From Paracoccaceae bacterium (lineage in GTDB: Bacteria > Pseudomonadota > Alphaproteobacteria > Rhodobacterales > Rhodobacteraceae): a DNA stretch of 64,000 nucleotides. The stretch lies in assembly GCA_021647745.1 (NCBI GenBank), contig JAKIUB010000009.1:1-64000 (forward strand), written 5' to 3'. Each line of letters opens with the position of its first letter. Position 1 is the stretch's first letter. The notes beneath the pieces were generated by a model that was given only the letters and a program-made list of their open reading frames with translations, ran no database searches and was not told where the DNA came from. Positions 33,555-42,900 of this stretch are shown piece by piece. The position numbers and the translations under genes were made by a program.

Positions 33555-34949
33555 ATGTCGGACAAAAAGAGCGCAAATGCAATGTGGGGCGGGCGGTTTT
33601 CTGCGGGGCCGGATGCGATAATGGAGGCGATCAATGCCTCGATCGGCTATGACCGCAAAATGGCCAAGCAGGATATTGACGGCTCCCGCGCCCACGCCGC
33701 CATGCTGGCTGCCCGTGGTATTATCAGTGATAGCGATGCGGTGGCGATCAGGGAAGGCCTGCTCACGGTATTGTCAGAGATAGAGAATGGCACGTTTGAA
33801 TACTCGACCGCGCTGGAAGATATTCATATGAATGTCGAGGCGCGGTTGACCGCGCTTATCGGCCCGGCGGCGGGGCGGCTGCACACCGCGCGGTCGCGCA
33901 ATGATCAGGTGGCCACCGATTTCAAGCTTTGGGTGCGCGGCCAGATGGATGCGGCGATTGATGGGCTATCCGCTTTGATGGCGGTGTTTGTGGCGCAAGC
34001 CGAGGCGGGGGTGGATATGGTCATGCCCGGTTTCACCCATTTGCAGGTGGCGCAGCCGGTGACATGGGGCCACCATATGATGGCCTATGTGGAGATGTTT
34101 GCCCGTGATCGTTCACGCTTTATCGATGCGCGCGCACGCATGAACGAAAGTCCGCTCGGGGCGGCAGCGCTGGCGGGCACCTCGTTTCCGATTGATCGCG
34201 ATATGACCGCTGAAGCGCTTGGCTTTGATCGCCCGTCGGCCAATTCTCTTGACGCAGTATCGGATCGAGACTTTGCGTTGGAGTTTTTGACCTCATGTTC
34301 GATTTGTGCAACTCATATTTCACGAATTGCCGAAGAATTGGTGATATGGTCATCAGCCCAGTTTCGATTTGTGACAATCTCTGATCGGTTTTCTACCGGC
34401 TCCAGCATCATGCCACAAAAGAAAAACCCTGATGCGGCGGAGCTTTTGCGCGCCAAGGTCGGGCGGATCAATGGATCTCTCGTCGCGCTGCTGACCATCA
34501 TGAAGGGCCTGCCGCTGGCCTATTCCAAGGATATGCAGGAAGACAAGGAGCAGGTATTTGATGCCGCCGACAGCCTGATGCTCTCGCTGGCTGCCCTTAC
34601 CGGTATGGTGGCGGATATGCGCCCCAACCCCGAGCCGCTGCGCAAAGCGGCCGCGAGCGGCTTTTCCACCGCGACCGATCTGGCGGATTGGCTGGTGCGG
34701 GCGCTAAATATGCCGTTTCGCGATGCGCATCATGTTACCGGCGCCTTGGTGAAAATGGCCGAGGATCAGGGGGTTGATCTGCATGAGCTGAGCCTTGCGC
34801 AGATGCAATCGGTGGAGCCGAAAATCAGTGAGGCGGTATACGAGGTGCTGGGGGTGGATAACTCGGTGGCCAGCCGCATCAGCTATGGCGGCACCGCGCC
34901 CGCACAGGTGAAAATGCAGATTGCGCGCTGGAAAGAGCTGTTGAAATGA
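33555..34949 (+). CDS. argH: Argininosuccinate lyase
   Basis: Cleaves argininosuccinate to arginine and fumarate, last step of arginine synthesis. 464 residues. The superfamily signature GSSIMPQKKNP starts at residue 282, with TARSRNDQVATDF and the HT-x-LQ-like GFTHLQVAQP helices present. AAGGG lies 8 nt before the ATG. It heads a series argH-lptM-(two small genes)-lysA-TIGR02302 with short gaps and overlaps. Confidence 0.97.
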   Translation: MSDKKSANAMWGGRFSAGPDAIMEAINASIGYDRKMAKQDIDGSRAHAAMLAARGIISDSDAVAIREGLLTVLSEIENGTFEYSTALEDIHMNVEARLTALIGPAAGRLHTARSRNDQVATDFKLWVRGQMDAAIDGLSALMAVFVAQAEAGVDMVMPGFTHLQVAQPVTWGHHMMAYVEMFARDRSRFIDARARMNESPLGAAALAGTSFPIDRDMTAEALGFDRPSANSLDAVSDRDFALEFLTSCSICATHISRIAEELVIWSSAQFRFVTISDRFSTGSSIMPQKKNPDAAELLRAKVGRINGSLVALLTIMKGLPLAYSKDMQEDKEQVFDAADSLMLSLAALTGMVADMRPNPEPLRKAAASGFSTATDLADWLVRALNMPFRDAHHVTGALVKMAEDQGVDLHELSLAQMQSVEPKISEAVYEVLGVDNSVASRISYGGTAPAQVKMQIARWKELLK

Positions 34950-35065
34950 TGAATTTTAAGAAAATCGTTGCAATTCTCATGTTTGTTAGCTTTCCGTTAA
35001 TCATTTCGGGGTGTGGTGTGAAGGGTGATCCGCTGGTGCCTGCCGCCTCGGTTTCCCCACCATAA
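34946..35065 (+). CDS. lptM: LptM (YifL)-like small lipoprotein
   Basis: 39 residues. Lys-containing hydrophobic signal and lipobox (LIISGC, Cys at about 22) are followed by GVKGDPLVPA, matching the LptM pattern CG-x-KG-x-L-x-x-P. LptM assists disulfide maturation of the LPS translocon LptD at the outer membrane in E. coli; the same job here is inferred. The ATG overlaps the argH stop (ATGA). Position between argH and lysA is where this family is commonly found. Confidence 0.8.
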   Translation: MMNFKKIVAILMFVSFPLIISGCGVKGDPLVPAASVSPP

Positions 35066-35103
35066 CTGCCGCCGGCAAAGGTGGCCTATAGGAAGGTTAG
35101 CTT

Positions 35104-35661
35104 ATGCCCGTTACTCGCCGAAATCTACTTGTTGCCGCGCTTGCCGCCAGCTTTATATCGGGGCCACTCATGGCGCAAACCGCGCTGCGCGGGCCGATTA
35201 TATTGACCATAAGTGGCAATATTTCCAACCCTTCACGCGGAGCGGTGGACCCGGATGTAGACAAGTTTTTCGTCTATAACGAAGTCGAATTCGAAAAGGC
35301 GGCGCAATTTGATTTTGCGGCGCTGCAAGGCATTGGCATGGTCACGGTCAATGCCGATTTTCCGATGGGCGGCAGGGTGCATGCCTATGAAGGCCCGCTT
35401 TTGGCCGATGTGCTGGCCGCTGCCGGGGCTGAGGGTAGCACGGTTACCATCCGCGCGCTTGACGGTTATGCGGTGGAGCTTGACTATGCCGAAGCGGTCG
35501 CCAATGGCGCGGTGCTGGCGCTACGGCATGACGGCATGCCCTTTGCGCTGGGGGATTACGGGCCGACACAACTGGTTTTTCCGCGCGCTGACCGGGCTGA
35601 TCTTGCCGGGATGAATGATGATAACTGGGTTTGGTCGATCTACCATATCCATGTGGAATAA
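35104..35661 (+). CDS. Exported small protein resembling the Oxidored_molyb fold
   Basis: 185 residues with a signal peptide (RRNLLVAALAASFISGPLMA, cleavage near AQT). The remainder matches by pattern the short 'molybdopterin-dependent oxidoreductase' proteins of alphaproteobacteria: ADFPMGGRVHAYEGPLLADV, LAAAGAEGSTVTIRALDGYA, and GPTQLVFPR. No Cys ligand for molybdenum is seen in the domain, so it may be a non-catalytic or periplasmic-binding relative of the sulfite-oxidase fold. Role unknown; GGAAGG precedes the ATG. Confidence 0.6.
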   Translation: MPVTRRNLLVAALAASFISGPLMAQTALRGPIILTISGNISNPSRGAVDPDVDKFFVYNEVEFEKAAQFDFAALQGIGMVTVNADFPMGGRVHAYEGPLLADVLAAAGAEGSTVTIRALDGYAVELDYAEAVANGAVLALRHDGMPFALGDYGPTQLVFPRADRADLAGMNDDNWVWSIYHIHVE

Positions 35662-35709
35662 CTTGCTCCGGCCCCTTTGAGGCGTTATGGCCGGGAGAAG
35701 GGGCAATAA

Positions 35710-36024
35710 ATGTCAAAATTACGCGGGTTTTATCTGGTTATGAGCATCATCGGGGCGATTGTCCCGATGTTTTTTCTGTATGGCGGGCTGCGGGATGGCG
35801 GCGCATTGCCGGGGTTGTTGGCCGCTTGGAGCGTGAACGGGGCCGGCACCGGGCTGATGTGGGATATATTCATCGCCGCGTTTGTGTTTGCGGTTTTTGC
35901 CATTTCCGAATGCATTGCGCGGCGCGACTATTTCCCGCTTGTGGCCCTGCCTGTCACCGTTATGATCGGGTTTTCCAGCGGCTTGCCGCTTTACCTGTTT
36001 TTGCGCACGAGATCAAAAGACTGA
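35710..36024 (+). CDS. DUF2834 small membrane protein
   Basis: 104 residues with three hydrophobic segments (about 7-26, 45-68, 75-97). MWDIFIAAFVFAVFAISE is the usual DUF2834 core. Function unknown. The last base of its stop is the first base of the lysA ATG (TGATG), indicating coupled translation. Confidence 0.78.
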   Translation: MSKLRGFYLVMSIIGAIVPMFFLYGGLRDGGALPGLLAAWSVNGAGTGLMWDIFIAAFVFAVFAISECIARRDYFPLVALPVTVMIGFSSGLPLYLFLRTRSKD

Positions 36025-37295
36025 TGGACCATTTTATCTATAAAAACGGCGTATTGCACGCCGAAGATGTATCTGTAAACGAGATCGCGGCCAAGGTTGG
36101 CACGCCTTTTTATGTCTATTCAACAGCCACGCTCACCCGCCACTTTACGGTTTTTGATCAGGCGCTGGAAGGCCTTGACCACAAGATATTCTACGCGATG
36201 AAGGCCAATGACAATATGGCGGTGCTGCGCATACTGGCGGCTATGGGCGCGGGTATGGATGTGGTTTCGGGGGGGGAATATGCCAAGGCCCGTGCCGCTG
36301 GTGTGCCTGGCGATATGATCGTATTTTCGGGTGTTGGCAAGACCGAAGCCGAAATGCGACAGGTGCTGGAGGGCGGTATCCGCCAGTTTAATGTCGAGAG
36401 CGAGCCGGAGTTGCGCCGGTTAAGCCGTGTGGCCACGGGTATGGGCAAGGTTGCCAATATTACCTTGCGGGTCAACCCTGATGTTGACGCTAAAACCCAT
36501 GCTAAAATCGCTACCGGCAGGTCCGAAGATAAGTTCGGCATCCCGATGTCACAGGCCCGCGCGGCTTACAGTGAGGCGGCATCGCTGCCGGGGATCGAAG
36601 TCGTGGGTATAGATGTCCATATCGGCAGCCAGCTCATTGACCTTGCCCCGTATCGGCAGGCGTTTACAAAGCTGGCCGAGCTTACTGAAACCCTGCGCGC
36701 CGATGGCCATGATATCCGGCGGCTTGATCTGGGTGGTGGGCTTGGCATCCCTTACCAGCGCTCCAATGAGGCCCCGCCACTGCCCGTTGAATACGGGCAG
36801 GTGATTCGTGAAACCGTCGGCCACCTTGGCTGCGAGATCGAGATAGAACCCGGGCGGTTGATCGCCGGTAATGCCGGGATTATGGTGTCAGAGGTGATAT
36901 ATCTGAAACACGGAGAAGGCCGCAATTTTTTGATTATCGATGCCGCGATGAACGACCTTGTGCGCCCGGCAATGTATGAGGCGCATCATGATATCGTTCC
37001 GGTGGTCGAGCCAAGAATAGGTGTCGATCCCGAGCCGATCGACATCGTCGGGCCGGTGTGTGAAAGCGGCGATACCTTTGCCAAGCAGCGCCCGATGCCG
37101 CCGCTGGATAGCGGTGATCTGGTGGCATTTCGCTCTGCGGGGGCATACGGCGCGGTGATGGCATCGGAATATAATGCCCGTCCGCTGATCCCCGAAGTGC
37201 TGGTCAAGGGTGATCAATTTGCTGTGGTGCGCCCGCGCCCCACCTATGAAGAAATGATTTCTCGCGATACACTGCCTTCATGGATGGAATCATAG
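36024..37295 (+). CDS. lysA: Diaminopimelate decarboxylase
   Basis: PLP enzyme converting meso-diaminopimelate to lysine. 423 residues, alanine-racemase-like barrel plus C-terminal beta domain. PLP Lys60 in FYAMKAND, HIGSQL, GGGLGIPY, and EPGRLIAGNAG, then CESGDTFA with the active-site Cys. Start at 36024 overlaps the DUF2834 stop by one base. Pairs with lysC further right for lysine synthesis, though not in the same operon. Confidence 0.96.
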   Translation: MDHFIYKNGVLHAEDVSVNEIAAKVGTPFYVYSTATLTRHFTVFDQALEGLDHKIFYAMKANDNMAVLRILAAMGAGMDVVSGGEYAKARAAGVPGDMIVFSGVGKTEAEMRQVLEGGIRQFNVESEPELRRLSRVATGMGKVANITLRVNPDVDAKTHAKIATGRSEDKFGIPMSQARAAYSEAASLPGIEVVGIDVHIGSQLIDLAPYRQAFTKLAELTETLRADGHDIRRLDLGGGLGIPYQRSNEAPPLPVEYGQVIRETVGHLGCEIEIEPGRLIAGNAGIMVSEVIYLKHGEGRNFLIIDAAMNDLVRPAMYEAHHDIVPVVEPRIGVDPEPIDIVGPVCESGDTFAKQRPMPPLDSGDLVAFRSAGAYGAVMASEYNARPLIPEVLVKGDQFAVVRPRPTYEEMISRDTLPSWMES

Positions 37296-37304
37296 GGCCG
37301 AGAC

Positions 37305-39740
37305 ATGCAGCCTAGAGGAAAATTTACCGAGGCCAACCGGCGCGCCAAGTTGTTGCGTGGGCTGAACGGGCGGATCACGCTTACAAAGCTCAGCCTGACG
37401 GTCGAGCGGTTTTTGCGTGCATTCTGGCCGTTGTTGAGCTTGCTTGGTTTTGTCTATGCCGCGCTGGCTTTCGGCGCGATAAATGCTCTGCCTGCGCGTG
37501 CGGGGCTGGGGGTGCTAGCGGTGAGCGGGCTGCTTGGGCTTTGGTTGATCTATCGCGGATTCAAACGGTTTCGCTTGCCGAGCCGATCCCAAGCACTTGA
37601 AAAGCTTGATGAAAGCCTAAATAATCGTCCGATAGCTAGCTTGCAGGATACCCCTGCACTCAACACAAATGACCCTTTTGCGCAATCACTGTGGCAGGCC
37701 CACATTGCCGAAATGCAGGCGCAGGCGGCTCATGCCCGTGCGCCGCTACCTGCACCGAAGCTTGCGGGTCAAGATCGCTCGGGCCTGCGGTTGCTGGCCC
37801 TGGCAGGGGTGTTCGCCGCGATACTGTTTGCGCCCCGTATCGGGGTGGAAACGCTGCAAACTGTCCTTGGCGGCGAGGCGGTGGCTAGTGCGCCGAGTGT
37901 TGCCATAGAGGCATGGGCGACCCCCCCCGCCTATACCGGCAAACCCGCCATTTATTTGACCGAGCTTGCCAATGGCAGCCCCATCGAGCTGCCGATTGGC
38001 AGCGAAATCACCCTGCGCACCTATGGTGACGGCGATTTCTCGCTCAATGAGGGGGTGAGCGGCACCGGTGCAGCGCTGACCTCGCCCGAGCCGGATACCC
38101 CGCCGCGCGATGCCCGCTTTAAAGTGCTGCTTGATGGTGCGGTCGAGCTGCTGGACGGGAACAATACCCTCGGCCAGTGGCAAATATCTGTGTTGGAAGA
38201 TACCCCGCCCACCATTGCCGCACCGGATGGCATCGGCAAATCCCGTGAGGGCGAGCTTTCGATCGAATATGCCGCCACCGATGATTACGGCATTGTTTCC
38301 ACCCGCTATGTTATCCGCCCCGATTTGGCGCGGGTAAATCGCAGCTTTGGCCTTGCGCCCGAGCCTGTGGCAATGCCGGAGGATATGGTTGGCGAGCTAC
38401 CGCTGCCCTTTACCCAGGACCTGAGCGATATAAAAGAAACCCTGTTGGCGGATTTCTCCAAAGCCATGTGGGCGCACCTGCCGGTTACCATCACCCTTGA
38501 GGTCACTGACAGTGCGGGCCAGACTGCCAGCATCGAGCTGGAAACCGACGCGCTGCCGGCACTTTCATTTTTTGATCCGCTGGCGGGGGCAATCGTCGAA
38601 CAGCGGCGCGACCTTATGTGGTCTTCCGAAAATGACCGACGGGTATCTCAGGTGCTGCGCGCTATCAGCTATAAGCCCGAAGATGGCCTTTTCCCCAGTG
38701 CTTCTACCTATTTGCTGCTGCGCAGCGCCATCCGTCGCATGGGCTACCAGATGGAAGACGGGCTGACAGCCGGTGAACGCACCGACCTTGAAGAGCTGCT
38801 CTGGCGCATCGCCGAGCAGATTGAAAATGGTGATCTGACCGGCGCGGCGGCGCGTTTGGCCCGCGCGCAAGAGCGACTTTCACAGGCACTGGAAGATGAC
38901 GCCACCAACGAGGAAATCGCTGGTCTAATGGACGAGCTGCGTCAAGCCACCGAAGACTACCTCGACGAGATGGCCCGCAACATGGACCCCAACCAGCAAG
39001 CGCAAAACCAGCAACAGGGCCAAAGCATCACCTCGGATCAGCTACAGGAAATGCTGGATCGCTTGCAGGAGCTGTCTGAAAGCGGCCAGCGCGAAGAGGC
39101 GCAGCAATTGCTCGACGAGATCCGCCGCTTTATGGAAAATATGCAAATGACCCAAGGTTCGGGCAGTGGCCAGCCTCGCGGTAATGCCGAACAGCAGCAG
39201 CTGCAAGACGGGCTGCAAGAGCAACAGCAATTGTCCGACGAGGCTTTCCAGCAATTGCAGGAGCAATTCGGCCAGCAAGGGCAGCAAGAGGGCCAATCAC
39301 TGGCCGAGCGGCAAGAAGAGCTGCGCCAGTTTATCGAAGAATTGCGCGAGCAGGGCAGCGGCAGCGAAGCATTGGACGAGGCCGAGCGCAATATGGGTGA
39401 GGCGCGCGACCGGCTGCGCGAGGGCGATTTTTCAGGCGCGTTTGACGAGCAGGCCCAAGCGATGGAAAACATGCGCGAAACTTTGCGCGAGATGGAAAAC
39501 CAACAACAGGCTGGCCAAAGCGGAAGCGGCGGCGAGGAGACATCCGAGCGCAATCAGTTTGACCCGCTCGGACGCTCGATTGGCAACCGCGGTCGCGCCG
39601 ATGGCGACACCGCGGTCCCTGACCAAAACGCCTCTGAGCGCGCTCGCGAGTTGCTGGGAGAGATCCGCCGCCGCACGGGCGAAAGCCAGCGACCGGCTGA
39701 AGAGCTGGATTACCTGAAACGCTTGCTTGACCGGTTTTAA
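37305..39740 (+). CDS. TIGR02302 (DUF4175) family membrane protein with Gln-rich coiled coil
   Basis: 811 residues. Two membrane segments near the N-terminus (about 40-62 and 65-85) and one near 162-180 precede a long extracytoplasmic-type region (about 200-440) and an extended charged, Gln-rich coiled coil (about 540-780, e.g. QQAQNQQQGQSITSDQLQEM). This architecture is that of TIGR02302, restricted mainly to alphaproteobacteria and found beside lysA. Function is not established; an envelope-linked structural role is a guess. It starts 9 nt after lysA. Confidence 0.88.
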   Translation: MQPRGKFTEANRRAKLLRGLNGRITLTKLSLTVERFLRAFWPLLSLLGFVYAALAFGAINALPARAGLGVLAVSGLLGLWLIYRGFKRFRLPSRSQALEKLDESLNNRPIASLQDTPALNTNDPFAQSLWQAHIAEMQAQAAHARAPLPAPKLAGQDRSGLRLLALAGVFAAILFAPRIGVETLQTVLGGEAVASAPSVAIEAWATPPAYTGKPAIYLTELANGSPIELPIGSEITLRTYGDGDFSLNEGVSGTGAALTSPEPDTPPRDARFKVLLDGAVELLDGNNTLGQWQISVLEDTPPTIAAPDGIGKSREGELSIEYAATDDYGIVSTRYVIRPDLARVNRSFGLAPEPVAMPEDMVGELPLPFTQDLSDIKETLLADFSKAMWAHLPVTITLEVTDSAGQTASIELETDALPALSFFDPLAGAIVEQRRDLMWSSENDRRVSQVLRAISYKPEDGLFPSASTYLLLRSAIRRMGYQMEDGLTAGERTDLEELLWRIAEQIENGDLTGAAARLARAQERLSQALEDDATNEEIAGLMDELRQATEDYLDEMARNMDPNQQAQNQQQGQSITSDQLQEMLDRLQELSESGQREEAQQLLDEIRRFMENMQMTQGSGSGQPRGNAEQQQLQDGLQEQQQLSDEAFQQLQEQFGQQGQQEGQSLAERQEELRQFIEELREQGSGSEALDEAERNMGEARDRLREGDFSGAFDEQAQAMENMRETLREMENQQQAGQSGSGGEETSERNQFDPLGRSIGNRGRADGDTAVPDQNASERARELLGEIRRRTGESQRPAEELDYLKRLLDRF

Positions 39741-40627
39741 TGCCTGATTTCAGCAGCCCCGTGGTGCGCGGCCATCTGGCGATGCTGTTGTTTTCATTAT
39801 TGGTGGCGGGGTCTTTTGCGCTGGGCGCACGGGCCGCCAACCTGATCGAGCCGGCAGCGTTGAACGCGCTAAGGTTTTTTCTGGCAGCGGTGATTATCGG
39901 CACATTGGTGATGCTCGGGCCGGGCATCAAGCGACAGGATTTGCGCGCGCCGTGGCGATATTTTGTGCTTGGCGGGCTGTTTGCGGTCTATTTTGTGATG
40001 ATGTTCGAGGGGTTGAAAACTGCCAATCCGGTCTCGGCCAGCGCGGTTTTTACCCTGACACCGGTATTGGCGGCGGGCTTTGGCTGGCTGATCTTGCGTC
40101 AGGTCATTACCTCGCGCATGGCGCTGGCGTTGGCCTTGGCGGCGGGCGGCGCGATCTGGGTGATCTTTCGCGGTGATATACCGGCAATACTGGCATTTCA
40201 GATCGGGCGTGGAGAGGCTATCTTTTTTATCGGGGTAGTGGCGCACGCGCTTTATACCCCGATGATTCGCAAGCTCAATCGTGGCGAGTCGCCTCTGGTT
40301 TTTACCTTGGGGATGCTGCTGGCAGGGTTTGTTTTGCTCAGCCTGTACGGGGCAGGGGCGATTGCGGATACTAATTTTAGCGCCCTGCCGGCAATTGTCT
40401 GGGTGACGCTGGCTTATGTTACCGTATTTGCCAGTGCCACCACGTTTTTCTTGTTGCAATACGCGGCGTTGCACCTGAAAAGCGCCAAGGTAATGGCCTA
40501 TACTTACCTTGTGCCAGCATGGGTGATCGTGTGGGAGCTGGCTATGGGCGGCGATATGGTGCCCTTGACGGTGCTTTTTGGTATTGCGGCGGTGGTTATT
40601 GCGCTATTGATGCTGTTGGCCGAATAG
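39740..40627 (+). CDS. DMT/EamA family transporter
   Basis: 295 residues, about ten hydrophobic helices in two EamA repeats (e.g. LNALRFFLAAVIIG and ALHLKSAKVMAYTYLVPAWVI). Likely exporter of a metabolite or amino acid; substrate unknown. The ATG overlaps the last base of the TIGR02302 stop (TAATG). Confidence 0.85.
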   Translation: MPDFSSPVVRGHLAMLLFSLLVAGSFALGARAANLIEPAALNALRFFLAAVIIGTLVMLGPGIKRQDLRAPWRYFVLGGLFAVYFVMMFEGLKTANPVSASAVFTLTPVLAAGFGWLILRQVITSRMALALALAAGGAIWVIFRGDIPAILAFQIGRGEAIFFIGVVAHALYTPMIRKLNRGESPLVFTLGMLLAGFVLLSLYGAGAIADTNFSALPAIVWVTLAYVTVFASATTFFLLQYAALHLKSAKVMAYTYLVPAWVIVWELAMGGDMVPLTVLFGIAAVVIALLMLLAE

Positions 40628-40642
40628 GGTTGGCGGGTATGA

Positions 40643-41410
40643 TCAGTCAATCAGGCCGATCTTGCGGCGAATATCCGGTTCGGCCAGCCGGATTTCCTCA
40701 CCGCAATAATCAGCCGCGGCACCTTGGGCCAGCCATGCAACCGCCCGCGCGGGCCAGCTGGCAGGGATATGCACCGATGGGTCTAGTTGGCTGACGGGGT
40801 TAATGCCCGACGCCTTGATGCTTATCTGCATATCGGTGGCGACCGTGCCGGGGCTAAGGCCCAGAATGCAGATATTGCTGCCCTCGGTTTCCAGATGAGC
40901 CGAGCGGGTCAGCATTGCCGCGCCCGCCTTGGCAGCGCAATAATGGCTCCAGCCCTCCAGTGGCTGGTGGGCGGCACCTGATGAAATGTTGATAATCAGC
41001 CCCGCGCCCTGCTTTTGCATGATCGGCAGTGCCGCGTGCAGCCCGTAATAAACCGCGTTCAGGTTGGTTTCCATGGTTTTGGCCCAGGCGCGGGGGTCGC
41101 TATCCACAATCTTGGCAATCGGTTCGATCACCCCGGCATTTTGCACCAGAATATCAAGGCTGCCAAAGGTTTCCATGCAGCGGCGCACCACCACCTCTAC
41201 CCCGAGATAGCGTGATACATCAGAGGCCAGAAACGCCGCCTTGCCACCTTGCTCGTTGATCTTGGCAGCTATGGCCTCAATCGGCTCGCGCGAACGGGCC
41301 GTGAGGAATACATTGGCGCCAAGTGCGGCCAGCTCATAGGCCGTGGCTTCGCCAATACCACGGCTGGCGCCGGTAATAATCGCGGTTTTTCCGGAAAGGG
41401 GTTTGGTCAT
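40643..41410 (-). CDS. SDR-family oxidoreductase
   Basis: 255 residues. Cofactor loop TGASRGIG at about 13-20, NAGV near 90, and the catalytic Ser/Tyr/Lys in IINISSGAAHQ and SHYCAAKAG. NAD(P)-dependent; substrate unknown. AGGAGG lies 5 nt before the ATG. It converges with the DMT gene at a 15-nt gap and is divergent from pmbA. Confidence 0.85.
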   Translation of the reverse strand: MTKPLSGKTAIITGASRGIGEATAYELAALGANVFLTARSREPIEAIAAKINEQGGKAAFLASDVSRYLGVEVVVRRCMETFGSLDILVQNAGVIEPIAKIVDSDPRAWAKTMETNLNAVYYGLHAALPIMQKQGAGLIINISSGAAHQPLEGWSHYCAAKAGAAMLTRSAHLETEGSNICILGLSPGTVATDMQISIKASGINPVSQLDPSVHIPASWPARAVAWLAQGAAADYCGEEIRLAEPDIRRKIGLID

Positions 41411-41556
41411 TTATGCCTCCTGCTTTGGCCGCAGACTGCGGGAAGGTCGGGGTGGGCGCAAGCACAAAGTCGCGCGGGGCGCTTGTATGGTGGCGTCAGG
41501 CGCATTAGGTTTTGCCAGAACTTGATACACCCGAACTTGACATGAAGGAGCCGCCC

Positions 41557-42900
41557 GTGGCCGATCTTGAACTACTCGCGCAAAAAATGCTGGATGCCGC
41601 CAAAAAAGCCGGAGCAGGGGCGGCGGATGCGATAGTTATCAAGGGTGATAGTCTGTCGATCGAGGTGGCGGATGGTGCGCTGGAACACGCCGAACGGGCC
41701 GAAGGGATAGACCTCGGCCTGCGGGTGCTGATCGGCCAGCGCTCGGCGGTTGTTTCTGTGTCTGATGCCAGTGATAGCACCATTGCCACCATGGCCGAGC
41801 GTGCGGTGGCCATGGCCAATGCCGCCCCCGAAGACCCCAATGTCGGCCTCGCGACGCCTGATCAACTGGCGAAAAACCGCGATGCAAGCGCGCTGGAGCT
41901 GATCGATACCGCCGCCCCTGCCAGCCCTGACGGGTTGAAACAAATGGCGCTGGAGGCCGAGGCAGCGGCGCTGGCGGTATCCGGCGTCAGCAAGGTTGAT
42001 TCAGCCGGTGGCAGCTATTCAAAATCAAGCATCCATCTGGCGGCGAGCAACGGGTTTTCGGGTGGCTATAGCCGCACATCAACCGGGCTTTACTGCACCG
42101 CGATCTCGGGCGAGGGCCTGAAGATGGAGCGCGATTATAAAGGTGACAGCCGTATTTTTGCCGCCGACATGATTGGTGCCGATGAAATTGGCCGCATCGC
42201 GGGTGAACGGGCCGTGGCGCTAATCGGTGCCAGCCAGCCGCCGACCGGCGCGTTTCCGGTATTGTTTGACGAGCGGGTCTCCTCCAGCCTGATCGGGCAT
42301 CTGGTGGCGGCGATCAATGGCCGCTCGGTGGCGCGCGGGGTTAGCTGGCTGAAAGACGCGATGGGTGAATACGTGCTGCCCGAGGGGATGGACCTGATCG
42401 AAGATCCCGCCCGCCCGCGGGTTGGCGGCTCAAAACCGTTTGATGCCGAGGGTCTGCCGGTGGTGCAAAGAGCATGGGTAAAAAACGGTGTGCTGCAAAG
42501 CTGGGTGCTTGATCTGGCCTCTGCCCGCCAGCTGGGGCTGCAAAGTACCGGCAATGCGGCGCGCGGGGCCGGCAGTGCGCCCGGCCCGAGTGTGGGCAAC
42601 CTGACCCTGACACCGGGCAGGGCCACGCGCGACGAGTTGATCGCCCAAATGGGCACGGGGCTGATTATCACCTCGATGATCGGCTCCAGCGTTAACCCCA
42701 ATACTGGCGAATACTCACGCGGGGCTTCGGGGTTTTGGGTCGAAAATGGAAAAGTCACAAGGCCGGTCAATGAATGCACCGTGGCCGGTAATCTGCGCGA
42801 AATGCTGGGCAATATGGTGGCTGCCAATGATGGCCAGGCGCATCTTTCACGGGTGATCCCCAGCCTGTTGGTGGAAGGGTTGACCATTGCCGGCGGCTGA
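41557..42900 (+). CDS. pmbA: TldE/PmbA metalloprotease-like protein
   Basis: 447 residues. Partner of TldD in proteolytic maturation of peptides such as microcins in E. coli; TldE itself lacks the TldD zinc motif. Family motifs seen: GLRVLIGQRSAVVSVSD, GEYSRGASGFWVENG, and VAGNLREMLGNM. GTG start at 41557 has AAGGAG 6 nt upstream; a TTG at 41512 has none. A tldD gene is not in the window. The CysQ-like gene overlaps its end by 14 nt. Confidence 0.9.
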   Translation: MADLELLAQKMLDAAKKAGAGAADAIVIKGDSLSIEVADGALEHAERAEGIDLGLRVLIGQRSAVVSVSDASDSTIATMAERAVAMANAAPEDPNVGLATPDQLAKNRDASALELIDTAAPASPDGLKQMALEAEAAALAVSGVSKVDSAGGSYSKSSIHLAASNGFSGGYSRTSTGLYCTAISGEGLKMERDYKGDSRIFAADMIGADEIGRIAGERAVALIGASQPPTGAFPVLFDERVSSSLIGHLVAAINGRSVARGVSWLKDAMGEYVLPEGMDLIEDPARPRVGGSKPFDAEGLPVVQRAWVKNGVLQSWVLDLASARQLGLQSTGNAARGAGSAPGPSVGNLTLTPGRATRDELIAQMGTGLIITSMIGSSVNPNTGEYSRGASGFWVENGKVTRPVNECTVAGNLREMLGNMVAANDGQAHLSRVIPSLLVEGLTIAGG

